Source: Pseudarthrobacter naphthalenicus
GTDB lineage: Bacteria > Actinomycetota > Actinomycetes > Actinomycetales > Micrococcaceae
Assembly: GCF_029076445.1 (NCBI RefSeq)
Contig: NZ_JARESG010000008.1
Coordinates: 124,001-188,000 of the forward strand
Reading direction: 5' to 3'
Length of the DNA stretch: 64,000 nt
This document shows, piece after piece, positions 55,601 through 63,847 of the stretch (position 1 is its first letter; the number at the start of each line of letters is the position of its first letter). The position numbers were made by a program, and so were the translations under genes. The notes under the pieces were generated by a model that did no database searches, was not told the origin of the DNA, and saw only the letters and a program-made list of their open reading frames with translations.

Positions 55601-56389
55601 CTAGGACGTCCGGGATGTCAGCCAGATCGTGAACGCGATGATGACGCCGAGTCCTGCGATCCAGACGAAGAGGCCTTCGGCGACCGGGCCAAGTGAGCCC
55701 AGATCAGCGCCGCCGGGGGAGCCGTTGGATTCGATCTGCTTGAGGAAGGTGATGATGTCGCGCTTGCCTTCAGGGGACACGTTGGCGTCGTTGAAGACGG
55801 GCATGTTCTGCGGGCCGGAAACCATCGCTTCGTAGATGTGCTTGCCGGAAACGTCCGCGAGGGCCGGTGCGAACTTGCCTCGGGTCAGGGCGCCGCCGGC
55901 AGCAGCTGCGTTGTGGCACATGGCGCAGTTCACGCGGAAGAGCTCGCCACCTGCGGCTGCGTCACCCTTTTCGTCTAACAGGTGTTCTTCAGGAATTGCC
56001 GGGCCTGCACCCAGCGAAGCAACATAACCTGAAAGCTGGTGGGTCTGGGTCTCATTGAACTGCGCAGGCTTCTTGTAGGCCTGGGGTCCGTTCATCTGCA
56101 TCGGCATGCGTCCGGTGCCGACCTGGAAATCGACAGCCGCTGCGCCGACGCCTACCAAGGAGGGGCCGGCCTGCGTGCCGCTGGCGCCCATGCCGTGGCA
56201 GGTGGCACAGTTCGCTTCAAAGAGCTTCTGGCCCTCGGCGGTGTCACTTGCGCTGTAACTGGTGGTGGAAGCCTTCGCCTGGTTGACGGTAGTGGCAACG
56301 GCGTAGAGCCCCCCGGTGACGAGTAGTCCCATCAGTAGCAGCGCTATTGCTGCGAGTGGGTGACGTCGCTTTTGCGAGAGAGCCTTCAC
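55601..56389 (-). CDS. qcrC: Cytochrome bc1 complex diheme cytochrome c subunit
   Basis: A 262-residue membrane-anchored diheme c-type cytochrome. The signal-anchor is at about residues 10-35, heme sites are CATCH and CAMCH (near residues 61 and 156), and a C-terminal membrane span (VWIAGLGVIIAFTIWL) holds it in place. In actinobacteria this subunit replaces soluble cytochrome c and passes electrons directly to the aa3 oxidase CuA centre. It lies 87 bases after ctaE. Confidence 0.96.
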   Translation of the reverse strand: MKALSQKRRHPLAAIALLLMGLLVTGGLYAVATTVNQAKASTTSYSASDTAEGQKLFEANCATCHGMGASGTQAGPSLVGVGAAAVDFQVGTGRMPMQMNGPQAYKKPAQFNETQTHQLSGYVASLGAGPAIPEEHLLDEKGDAAAGGELFRVNCAMCHNAAAAGGALTRGKFAPALADVSGKHIYEAMVSGPQNMPVFNDANVSPEGKRDIITFLKQIESNGSPGGADLGSLGPVAEGLFVWIAGLGVIIAFTIWLTSRTS

Positions 56390-56476
56390 GTGGTGGTTCC
56401 TTTATTCGATCCTGCGCCGGCTCCGCGAGCCGCTTCTTGAAATTCTGCCTCTTGTAGAAAAGGAATCAAAGCTTGA

Positions 56477-57115
56477 CTACTTCAGTACGTAGATGACCAG
56501 GAAGAGGCCGATCCAGACAACATCCACAAAGTGCCAGTAGTAGGACGTGACAATTGCTGAGGTTGCTTCAAAGTGGCCAAACTTCTTCGCCGCGAACGAG
56601 CGTCCGATGATGAAGAGGAAAGCTACGAGGCCGCCGATGACGTGCAGGCCGTGGAAGCCCGTGGTGATGTAGAACGCTGAGCCGTAAGCGTTGGAAGACA
56701 GCGATACGTGCTCTGAGACGAGCATCGCGTATTCCGTGCTCTGGCCTGCGACGAAGATGGCACCCATGATGAAGGTCAGGGTGAACCATTCGTTCATGCC
56801 CCAGCGGGCGAACTGGAACGGCCCGCCCGTCTTGCGGGGCTGCAGCCGTTCGGCGGCGAAGACGCCCATCTGGCAAGTAAAGGAACTTGCCACGAGGACG
56901 ATGGTGTTAACGAGCGCAAAAGGGAAGTTGAGCTTTGCTGTCTCTTCCGCCCACATCTGTCCGCTCGTGGAGCGCAGTGTGAAGTACATGGCAAAGAGAC
57001 CGGCGAAGAACATCAACTCGCTGGAGAGCCAAACAACGGTTCCTACAGAAACCATGTTGGGGCGGTTCAGCGTCGGGTGCGCCGGGGTACTGGGGGCATG
57101 GGTCGCAGATGTCAC
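56477..57115 (-). CDS. ctaE: Cytochrome c oxidase subunit III
   Basis: A 212-residue, five-span subunit [44 protein letters not shown] and [15 protein letters not shown] are family signatures. GTG 57115 appears to be a leaderless start: CATAAT lies six bases upstream and there is no ribosome site. First gene of the ctaE-qcrCAB operon, which joins the oxidase and bc1 complexes in one transcript. Confidence 0.95.
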   Translation of the reverse strand: MTSATHAPSTPAHPTLNRPNMVSVGTVVWLSSELMFFAGLFAMYFTLRSTSGQMWAEETAKLNFPFALVNTIVLVASSFTCQMGVFAAERLQPRKTGGPFQFARWGMNEWFTLTFIMGAIFVAGQSTEYAMLVSEHVSLSSNAYGSAFYITTGFHGLHVIGGLVAFLFIIGRSFAAKKFGHFEATSAIVTSYYWHFVDVVWIGLFLVIYVLK

Positions 57116-57132
57116 ATAGACATTATGTCTAT
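57116..57132. promoter_or_regulatory. Perfect 17-nt palindrome over the ctaE -10 region
   Basis: ATAGACAT-T-ATGTCTAT: two 8-base arms around one base. On the minus strand it contains the likely -10 box CATAAT, with TTGGGC about 18 bases upstream as -35, and it ends at the ctaE start codon. A protein bound here would block transcription of ctaE-qcrCAB. The regulator is unknown. Confidence 0.6.
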
Positions 57133-57226
57133 AAAAGTCCGTACTGCCCAACGCGAACCGCCTTTTCGGGGGACTTTTTCTACAAAGACGCGAAATTGCC
57201 CGGAAAAGTTCCCGGCGGCGTTCACA

Positions 57227-57256
57227 TTGGTCATGGCTAGGGTGGCTCGATAGCAT
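57227..57256 (+). promoter_or_regulatory. Candidate leaderless promoter of trpD
   Basis: TTGGTC (57227-57232) and TAGCAT (57251-57256) are separated by 18 bases, and the GTG start of trpD follows after six more. The AGGAG there is too close to the start to serve as a normal ribosome site. Confidence 0.5.
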
Positions 57257-57262
57257 CAGGAG

Positions 57263-58321
57263 GTGACTTCTCAGGCAACTTCCCCGGCGGACAGCAACAC
57301 CTGGCCCCGGCTCATCTCAGCGCTCATCGCCGGCACCGACCTCACCGCGGACAGCACCGCGTGGGCCATGGACAGGATCATGTCCGGCGAGGCGTCGCCG
57401 TCCCAGATAGCAGGGTTCCTTGTTGCCCTCAGCGCCAAGGGTGAGACCGTTGACGAGATCTCAGGTCTGGTCGAGGCGATGCTGCGGCATGCCACGCCCA
57501 TCAGCATTTCAGGCGAGAAGCTGGACATCGTCGGCACGGGCGGTGACCAGCTCAATACCGTCAACATTTCCACGATGGCCGCATTGGTAGCGGCGGGCGC
57601 GGGCGCCAAAGTTGTCAAACACGGGAACCGGGCAGCCTCGTCGTCGTCGGGATCAGCCGACGTACTGGAGGCGCTGGGGGTCAGGCTTGATCTCCCGGTG
57701 ACCCATGTGGCACGCAATGCGGCGGAGGCGGGCATAACGTTCTGCTTCGCGCAGGTCTTCCACCCGTCCTTCCGCCACACCGCCGTGCCCCGCCGGGAGC
57801 TGGCCATCCCCACTGCCTTCAATTTTCTGGGCCCCCTGACCAATCCCGCCCAGGTACAGGCCTCGGCTGTTGGCGTTGCCAACGCCCGGATGGCGCCCCT
57901 CGTCGCGGGCGTGCTGGCGCGGCGGGGGAGCCGAGGCCTGGTGTTCCGGGGCAACGACGGCCTGGATGAACTGACCACCACGGGGCCGTCCACTGTCTGG
58001 GAGATCCGGGAGGGTACGGTCACCGAGTTGACCTTTTCACCTGCCGATCTCGGCATCCGTCCGGCGACTGTGGAAGAACTCCGTGGCGGAGACGCCCATG
58101 CCAATGCCGCCGTCGTGCGTGATGTCCTGGCCGGCAAGCCAGGGGCGGCGCGGGACGCCGTTTTGGTCAACGCGGCAGCCGGCCTGGTGTCCTTTGATGC
58201 CACTGCCGAAGGCCCGTTCGTGGAGCGCATGCGGTCGGCGCTGGTCCGTGCCGCTGAGTCAATCGACTCGGGCGCCGCGGCCGCCGTCCTGGACAAGTGG
58301 GTCGCCCTCACCCGGCCTTAG
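57263..58321 (+). CDS. trpD: Anthranilate phosphoribosyltransferase
   Basis: A 352-residue enzyme for the second step of tryptophan synthesis. The phosphoribosyl-pyrophosphate site is [14 protein letters not shown], followed by [21 protein letters not shown] and the anthranilate-tunnel segment [30 protein letters not shown] (one continuous conserved block). It stands alone, away from other trp genes and divergent from ctaE, as in several actinobacteria. No tryptophan-rich leader peptide is present. Confidence 0.95.
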   Translation: MTSQATSPADSNTWPRLISALIAGTDLTADSTAWAMDRIMSGEASPSQIAGFLVALSAKGETVDEISGLVEAMLRHATPISISGEKLDIVGTGGDQLNTVNISTMAALVAAGAGAKVVKHGNRAASSSSGSADVLEALGVRLDLPVTHVARNAAEAGITFCFAQVFHPSFRHTAVPRRELAIPTAFNFLGPLTNPAQVQASAVGVANARMAPLVAGVLARRGSRGLVFRGNDGLDELTTTGPSTVWEIREGTVTELTFSPADLGIRPATVEELRGGDAHANAAVVRDVLAGKPGAARDAVLVNAAAGLVSFDATAEGPFVERMRSALVRAAESIDSGAAAAVLDKWVALTRP

Positions 58322-58328
58322 CTTTCAC

Positions 58329-58370
58329 AACAACGAAGGGCCCGGCTGCATAGCCGGGCCCTTCGTTGTT
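58329..58370. terminator. Bidirectional terminator after trpD
   Basis: A perfect 19-base-pair stem (arms 58329-58347 and 58352-58370) with a GCAT loop, beginning AACAACGAAGG and ending CCTTCGTTGTT. It separates trpD from a converging small gene. Confidence 0.92.
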
Positions 58371-58383
58371 TGCAGGCGAGGCG

Positions 58384-58665
58384 CTACTGTTCGAAGCCCA
58401 ACGCAAAGGCGGCGTCGAGGTCGTGCTGCGAATAGGCGCGGAACGCGATGTGCGTGGTGGTGTGCACAACGGCCGGTACCTTCGAGAGTTTGTCGGCGAT
58501 CACATCGGCAAGATCTTCGTGGCGTGCCACGCGGGCAACGGCAATCAGATCCCACTCTCCGGTGACGGAGTAGACCTCACTGATGCCAGGGATGGCGGAA
58601 ATCTCCTCGGCGGTCTCCGGGATGCGTGCGGCGTCGGTCTTGATCAGAACGAATGCGGTGATCAC
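58384..58665 (-). CDS. Stand-alone Lrp/AsnC ligand-binding domain protein
   Basis: A 93-residue protein consisting only of the RAM (ligand-binding) domain of Lrp/AsnC regulators: ITAFVLIKTDAARIPETAEEI, GISEVYSVTGEWDLIAVARV, HTTTHIAFRAYS. There is no DNA-binding domain. Such proteins form ring-shaped oligomers that bind amino acids and may act as sensors or modulators of full-length Lrp proteins. The GTG at 58665 follows GGAAGGA; the frame stays open upstream without similarity. Next to trpD in many actinobacteria. Confidence 0.88.
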   Translation of the reverse strand: MITAFVLIKTDAARIPETAEEISAIPGISEVYSVTGEWDLIAVARVARHEDLADVIADKLSKVPAVVHTTTHIAFRAYSQHDLDAAFALGFEQ

Positions 58666-58787
58666 TGGGTTCAATCCTTCCGGATTTGTCGGCCGTAGCG
58701 TTGCCCCGGCGAGTCTCTGTGGTCCTGCCAGCCTATTACATGGCCGTGCGTCGGAGCCCCCGGGAGCGGCGCGCGTCCGTTGCCGCG

Positions 58788-59186
58788 TCAGCGCTTCCGA
58801 AGCCTGCGGACGAGTGCCAGCAGCGCGCGGTAGCCCACCAGGAACAGGCCCAGGCTGAGGAGCGCCACGATGACGAAGGGGAGCACAACTACTTGGCCCG
58901 TTAGTGCCCGCAGGGCCATGCCGCCGGCAACGGCTCCCAGCCAGATTCCCACGCCGGCGGGGAGTGACAGGGGACGCCGCCACGCCCTCGCCGCCAGCCA
59001 GCCGAGGGCGGCGCCCGCCAGGAATGGCCAGGCGGTGAGGAAAACTCCGCTGATGACGTCGGGACGCACGTGCGCGTCCCTGCCAATTGCGGCGAATACG
59101 AGGATCAGGAGGACGTCCGACACAGCCGCACCCACGATGGCGCTCGTGCTGTGGCGGACGGATTGCTGCCGGGTGGAAGAAGTCAT
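58788..59186 (-). CDS. DUF3054 membrane protein
   Basis: A 132-residue protein of family DUF3054 with four hydrophobic spans (VGAAVSDVLLILVFAAIG, FLTAWPFLAGAALGWLAA, VGIWLGAVAGGMALRAL, LPFVIVALLSLGLFLVGYRAL) and RPDVISG and RAWRRPLSLPAGVG between them. Function unknown. The ATG at 59186 (MTSSTRQQS) was chosen; an upstream in-frame start at 59234 would overlap the next gene. Confidence 0.82.
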   Translation of the reverse strand: MTSSTRQQSVRHSTSAIVGAAVSDVLLILVFAAIGRDAHVRPDVISGVFLTAWPFLAGAALGWLAARAWRRPLSLPAGVGIWLGAVAGGMALRALTGQVVVLPFVIVALLSLGLFLVGYRALLALVRRLRKR

Positions 59187-59208
59187 ACGTTCGAGCCTAG
59201 CGCGGGGT

Positions 59209-59802
59209 TCACCTGACAAAGATCCCGTTGCCATAGCCTGAGTCGCAAATGCCGTCGTGGATGACTCCTGCTCCGGGCGCTACGAGAAAATTAGAGGCCG
59301 GGTTCAGCACTGCGAATCGTACCCCCGTGACTTTACGGGTGCAGTCGCTCACGAACGAATCATCCTGGCCGCCGCCGCCGATCCACATGTCAATCCACGT
59401 CGACGCGTTGTACAGGGCATGAGCTCCTGTATGGCAAGGTCCGTCCTGGGGATTAGGGCCGTCTCCGCAAGTGTCTTCAACGATAAAGTATCGCCTGACA
59501 TCGGGCAGGTAGATCCGGGTCCCTGCAGGGAAGTCCAGGACGTCCCGGCCTGTCGCCGTGGAATGTCCGACGGCGATGGTCACCGGGTCCTGGTACGTTC
59601 CGGTGCCGCCCGCCTGCTTGTGCAGCACGGGGTTGCTGATGGTGGGGGATCCCGGGGGTGTGTTGTCCTGCCACGAGTAGGCAGTGATGTAGGCATTTCC
59701 GACGAGGGTTTCGCCTGCCGCCCGCGAAGATGTGCCGATAGTGGCAACGGCCACCAGGATGGCCGCCAGTAATCCAGCGGCCGGAAAAATCGCTCGTCGC
59801 AT
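59209..59802 (-). CDS. Secreted protein with a 3D/double-psi barrel-like domain
   Basis: A 197-residue exported protein. A Sec signal peptide covers about residues 1-31 (MRRAIFPAAGLLAAILVAVA, cleavage after SRAAG). The mature part has TAYSWQDNTPPGSPTI, TIAVGHSTATGRDVLDFPAG, TRIYLPDVRRYFIVEDTCGD and WIDMWIGG. This order (Thr-Ala-Tyr, IAV, PAGT.iYlP, Asp-Thr-Cys-Gly, iDmw) resembles 3D/RlpA-type barrels that bind or cleave wall glycans; that assignment is mine. Four cysteines suggest disulfides. Start ATG 59802 with AAAGGAGG. Follows the GH18 lipoprotein gene by 67 bases. Confidence 0.75.
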   Translation of the reverse strand: MRRAIFPAAGLLAAILVAVATIGTSSRAAGETLVGNAYITAYSWQDNTPPGSPTISNPVLHKQAGGTGTYQDPVTIAVGHSTATGRDVLDFPAGTRIYLPDVRRYFIVEDTCGDGPNPQDGPCHTGAHALYNASTWIDMWIGGGGQDDSFVSDCTRKVTGVRFAVLNPASNFLVAPGAGVIHDGICDSGYGNGIFVR

Positions 59803-59869
59803 GCTTGCCTCCTTTAATTTCTCTGGGTTGTGCCGGCGCCCAATGTCCCTTGCGGATGCCGGTCCGTGC

Positions 59870-60958
59870 TTAGGGTCGGTGCGCCAGTGCGGTTCCCAGC
59901 ACTTTCGCAAACATGCCCGGTTCCTGTGCAACGCCGCTGCAGTCACTGGCCACGCTGCTGTGCGCCTGCCCCTGGGTGCCGGGCGTGCAGGGGGTGTCCC
60001 GGTTGAGTGACCACATGGACATCCGGCCGACGCCACGTTCCAAGGCGAAACTGCTCAGTTCCCTGGCATCGTCCAAAGTGAAGACGTTGCCCTCAACGTC
60101 GTTGACCCCCACCATCGGGGTCAGCCCGATCCTGTTCCAGAGGTCAGCGTCGTCGATCGGCCGGTTGGCCTTCGAGTACAGCGCCGACAGCATCCGGTGC
60201 GTGGCTTCGGCTGCGCCCACAGCGGTCGCGCCCATGCTGGTCCCGGGGGCAAGGTGGCCGAAGTTCATGGTCATGATGTTGATGCCGGCGAGTTCCACCC
60301 CGGCCTCCAGCATGGTTTCAACCGAGGTGACAGCTGCCGCCGTCAGCCCGTTCCCTGAGACGGGAAGAGTAAGCCAGACCTTCAATGGCGAGCCCGCGGG
60401 ACGCTCGGCCTGAAGGCGTGCGACTGCTGCGGCGCGTCTTGCGGCCGCATCATGGTCCGATGCGCTTGGGCCTTCGATGTCCAGATCCACGGTGTTGATG
60501 CCGTAGCGGGTGATGACCGTTGTGTAAGCACGAACCAGGGCATCGGGGTCAGTGCAGGCGGCGGCCAGTTCGGGGCCGCGCTGGCCGCCAAACGATACTG
60601 CGACGTCATGGCCGCTTTTGCGGAAGGACTCCACTTGGGCATCGAGTGCCAGCTTCTCACCGGCCCGGTCCAGACTGTAGAAGCCGCCCCAGGACGGTTC
60701 ACAGGGCTGGGCAGGATCCGAGGTGACGAAGGCGAGGAGCGTGGTCACGGTTCCGGGGGGCGGCGAGTCTTCCAGACGCAGGCCCGGGAGAATCGTGACA
60801 TCCAGATATCCGCCGAACCATCCGGCCGGGGTCGTGTCGTTTTTCGTTGTTTCTTCCTCCCTGCCGGGTCCATCAGGGGCCGTCGAACTGCAGCCCGCCA
60901 AGGCTGTAACTGCCATGAGTGCTATCAGGGGCCAGCCCTGTCGTGGGAATTTGAGCAT
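59870..60958 (-). CDS. GH18-family lipoprotein glycosidase
   Basis: A 362-residue lipoprotein with a signal peptide ending in the lipobox ALAGC, then a GH18-like TIM barrel: WFGGYLDVTILPG, VAVSFGGQRGPELA, and the catalytic-type motif NTVDLDIEGPS (DxDxE, near residue 158), INIMTMNFG, and GRMSMWSLNRDTPC. GH18 enzymes cleave beta-linked N-acetylglucosamine polymers. The gene lies 74 bases after a deacetylase-glycosyltransferase fusion, so it may trim that polymer at the cell surface. ATG 60958 chosen after AGGTGG. Confidence 0.86.
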   Translation of the reverse strand: MLKFPRQGWPLIALMAVTALAGCSSTAPDGPGREEETTKNDTTPAGWFGGYLDVTILPGLRLEDSPPPGTVTTLLAFVTSDPAQPCEPSWGGFYSLDRAGEKLALDAQVESFRKSGHDVAVSFGGQRGPELAAACTDPDALVRAYTTVITRYGINTVDLDIEGPSASDHDAAARRAAAVARLQAERPAGSPLKVWLTLPVSGNGLTAAAVTSVETMLEAGVELAGINIMTMNFGHLAPGTSMGATAVGAAEATHRMLSALYSKANRPIDDADLWNRIGLTPMVGVNDVEGNVFTLDDARELSSFALERGVGRMSMWSLNRDTPCTPGTQGQAHSSVASDCSGVAQEPGMFAKVLGTALAHRP

Positions 60959-61032
60959 GTACTGATGCCACCTAACTGCACTCGTATGGCGCATAGTTCG
61001 TTGGGTCGATCAGCATTACGAGGTTTAGTGAG

Positions 61033-63396
61033 CTATAGGGAGTCCTGGAGGGTCAGGGAGTCCGCCCTTGCCAGGGGCGGCAGGGCGGCGGGGACCGTCA
61101 GCCCGGTCGGGGTTGGCAGGGTGACGCTGTTGGTGCGCTCGGGTTTGTACCACCCCACTGCGGTGCCCCGCAGAGCCAGCAGAGCAGAACCGAACACCAC
61201 ATAGGCGCGGAGCGGCTCATAGATGAGCCGGTAGATCGGCACGATAAGAAGGTGGAGGGCCTTCTCGCGGACCATCAGGATCGCAACGATGGAGATCAGC
61301 ATGTGGGTTGCGGCCACGAACGCGGAGAAGATGGCGATGGCCTCCCATTCACCGTGAACCAGGCTGCCGATCGCGACCATGACCGTCAGGGGCATAAAAA
61401 TGAGCGGGACAAGGACGGAAATCAGGGCGTAGGGCATCGTGAGCATTCCGAGGGCCCCGTACTTGGGATTGAAGAGCATCTTGCGGTGCTTGTACAGGGT
61501 CTGGATGTTGCCGTAGGTCCAGCGGAGCCGTTGCTTGAACAACCCTTTGACCGTCAGGGGCGCCTCAGTCCAGGCGATGGCCTCGTTTTCCTGGACGATG
61601 CTGTAGCCAAGGAGTTGCAGCGAGAGCGTCAGGTCAGCATCTTCGGCAAGCGTGTCATGGGAGTAGCCGCCAGCCCTGACAAGGGCTTCCCGGCGCCAGG
61701 CGGCGCAGGCGCCCGGAACGATGGAAATCGCGCCCATCAGGCCCTCCGCCATGCGGGTAACGCAGATACCGGACAGGTATTCCAGGCTTTGCCAGGCGGT
61801 AATGAGGTTGCGGCGGTTTCCGACCTTGACGTGGCCGGCCACTGCCCCGACTTCCTTGCCGTGCCGGGGAGCGAGGAAGTGGCGGGCGAACATTTTCACG
61901 GTCTGCGGCTCGAACAGCGTGTCGCCGTCGAGCGTCACGATGACCTCGCCGCGTGACTGCGCGATCCCTTGGTTGCTGGCAGCCGATTTGCCGCCGTTGG
62001 GCTGGTCGATGACGCGAAGTGCCGGCCACGTCCTGGCGTAATCCCTGAGTACTGCGAGGGTGCCATCAGTAGACCCGTCATTGATCGCGACGACTTCCAT
62101 GCGGGGATAGTCGCTCGCCCTGAGGGCGTCCAGGGTTTTGGTCACCACGAGTTCTTCGTTGAAGACGGGCAGGACCACGCTGACGAACGGCCAGTCCTTC
62201 TCGGCCACGTCATCCCAGCGGCGGCGCTTCTGGCGCCCGTTATTGATCAGGGCAAGCACCACGAAGAGGAACGTCAGGATGGTCAGGGATCCGATGCCGA
62301 ACCAGAACAGCCAGGTCAGCAGAATGTTGGGCGTCACCAGGTAGGTTGTCATCGCAGCCAGCGTCGCGGTGTCCTCGACCTTGGCGGCCACGTTGTGCTG
62401 CGGAATGAACTCGTCGGGAAGCATGGACTGCATGGTTTCGAAGGTGTACCCCTGTGCCTTGGCCATCGGGATGAAGGCTTCCAGCATCTTGACGGTGGCA
62501 CTCCGGTCCCCGCCCGCGTCATGGACCAGGAGAACGTGGCCCTGGCCGTCCAGCGAAGGAACCGGAATGGGGACGCCGGGTGCGAATTCCCAGTCCCTGG
62601 TGTCGAGGTCCATGTCAACGTGGATGTAGCCGAGTTGCTGCGCCTGCAGCAGAGCCAACGTGTTGTTTTCAGGGTTGCCGGTGGGGATCCTGAAGAGTCG
62701 GGTCTGGTAGTTGTCCGCGGCGAGCATGAGCCTGTCGGCTCCGATGACCTGCTGACGGTTGGTCGCGTCGTCGTGAGCCCAGAAATCGATGTGGGACACG
62801 GTGTGGTTGCCCACCATGTGCCCTTCCCGGATGACGCGGCGGAAGATGTCCGGATACTTGACGATGTTTTCACCGACCGGGAAGAAGGTGGCAGGCACCC
62901 CTTCCTTGGACAGCAGATCCAGGATCTCCGGCGTGAACCGGGGATCGGGACCGTCGTCCAACGTCAGCATGATCGTGTGATCCTTCGGACGTCCGTAGGC
63001 CTCCACAGCGTAGCGGCTGTTGCCAATGACAGCCTTCTCACCAGCGGTGGCTTCCCGCCAGACCTTGTCGCTGAAGGGATCCTTCAGCAGCAGCTCGCCA
63101 TCCTTGGGTTCCACGAGGACGATCCGGTGAAAGATTGCGGTGCCTTCGCGGAATCCGATCTTCGGGATGCTCTCCAGGTCCTGGGTCGCTAAGAGGCGGC
63201 GTGGGTAATCTGCCGCCTGGTTCTGGAGGCCCTGATGCACAGGGGCGGTGGCCGCCGGGAGGATGTAGACAAGGGAAAGCAGCATCAGAAGAACCCCGGC
63301 GATCAGGCAGCTTACTATTCTGCGCCAACGGTTTCCGCTGGCGTCGAAGAAGACTGGTGCCGGGGCGGTTGAGCGGGAAGGGGCCGGTTTTCTCAT
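61033..63396 (-). CDS. Bifunctional polysaccharide deacetylase / GT2 glycosyltransferase
   Basis: A 787-residue fusion. After a membrane span (about residues 27-50) comes an extracellular NodB deacetylase with the metal site TLDDGPDP (near 145), HTVSHID (near 197) and LLVHDAGGD. A span near 355-380 leads to a cytoplasmic GT2 domain: VSVVLPVFNEE (near 402), AINDGSTDGT, TLDGDTLF (DxD type, near 487), AEDADLTL (near 565) and QRLRWTYGN (QxxRW, near 617), then three to four spans. This is the layout of processive chitin/poly-N-acetylglucosamine-type synthases joined to a deacetylase, like Streptomyces MatB. It likely makes and de-N-acetylates an exopolysaccharide. ATG 63396 after GAGGT. Confidence 0.93.
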   Translation of the reverse strand: MRKPAPSRSTAPAPVFFDASGNRWRRIVSCLIAGVLLMLLSLVYILPAATAPVHQGLQNQAADYPRRLLATQDLESIPKIGFREGTAIFHRIVLVEPKDGELLLKDPFSDKVWREATAGEKAVIGNSRYAVEAYGRPKDHTIMLTLDDGPDPRFTPEILDLLSKEGVPATFFPVGENIVKYPDIFRRVIREGHMVGNHTVSHIDFWAHDDATNRQQVIGADRLMLAADNYQTRLFRIPTGNPENNTLALLQAQQLGYIHVDMDLDTRDWEFAPGVPIPVPSLDGQGHVLLVHDAGGDRSATVKMLEAFIPMAKAQGYTFETMQSMLPDEFIPQHNVAAKVEDTATLAAMTTYLVTPNILLTWLFWFGIGSLTILTFLFVVLALINNGRQKRRRWDDVAEKDWPFVSVVLPVFNEELVVTKTLDALRASDYPRMEVVAINDGSTDGTLAVLRDYARTWPALRVIDQPNGGKSAASNQGIAQSRGEVIVTLDGDTLFEPQTVKMFARHFLAPRHGKEVGAVAGHVKVGNRRNLITAWQSLEYLSGICVTRMAEGLMGAISIVPGACAAWRREALVRAGGYSHDTLAEDADLTLSLQLLGYSIVQENEAIAWTEAPLTVKGLFKQRLRWTYGNIQTLYKHRKMLFNPKYGALGMLTMPYALISVLVPLIFMPLTVMVAIGSLVHGEWEAIAIFSAFVAATHMLISIVAILMVREKALHLLIVPIYRLIYEPLRAYVVFGSALLALRGTAVGWYKPERTNSVTLPTPTGLTVPAALPPLARADSLTLQDSL

Positions 63397-63520
63397 GCGT
63401 ACCTCGCGAGGTAGCTGTACGTTCGGGGGCAAACCTGACAGAGCCAGGTAAGGGACGGCCGGGACGGAGGAGAAAGGGTAATTCTTCCCCAGCCCGGTGC
63501 CTCAAAGCCAGCCACTTTGA

Positions 63521-63543
63521 AGTGTCACCTTGCCTAGGACACT
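63521..63543. promoter_or_regulatory. Inverted repeat upstream of the exopolysaccharide gene
   Basis: AGTGTC and GACACT flank 11 bases about 125 bases upstream of the fusion gene's start. The rest of the gap 63397-63619 shows nothing clear. A regulator site is possible. Confidence 0.3.
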
Positions 63544-63619
63544 AGTTGCGGGCACGAAGGTTCACATGCGTAGCCTGTACTCGAGTTTTTCCAGCCCGCT
63601 ACTTGCCGGAAAACCGGGC

Positions 63620-63847
63620 TCAATCAGCGTCCTGGGGAACCCGGTGTACCAGCCAGCTGGCCTCCCACCGGAGGTGGTGGCGGTCCTCCGCATCCCACTC
63701 GACCAGCACGTGCGTGACCGTGTAGGCGATGGCAGTGCCGAGGACTGAACGCACTCTGACCGGAGCAGGCCTGATCATGACCACCGGCTTGCCCGGTGCC
63801 TCCTGCAGCGCTTCTTCCCGGGTGGGGCGGATGAGGGATTGCAGCAT
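63620..63847 (-). CDS. Small hypothetical protein
   Basis: A 75-residue basic-to-neutral protein starting MLQSLIRPTREEALQEAPG and ending in HLRWEASWLVHRVPQDAD. I do not recognise a family. The middle (VRVRSVLGTAIAYTVTHVLVEWD) looks like beta strands of a small barrel. The ATG at 63847 has AGGA seven bases upstream. The frame is open to 63973, which would add 42 residues, but there is no good ribosome site there. No signal peptide or membrane span. Confidence 0.6.
   Translation of the reverse strand: MLQSLIRPTREEALQEAPGKPVVMIRPAPVRVRSVLGTAIAYTVTHVLVEWDAEDRHHLRWEASWLVHRVPQDAD

Noticed and set aside
59870..60010. The 3D-like gene extending to 60036 over the GH18 gene end
   Set aside because: The frame is open, but the ATG at 59802 has an AAAGGAGG site and begins a normal signal peptide; the extra N-terminal part has no signal or similarity.
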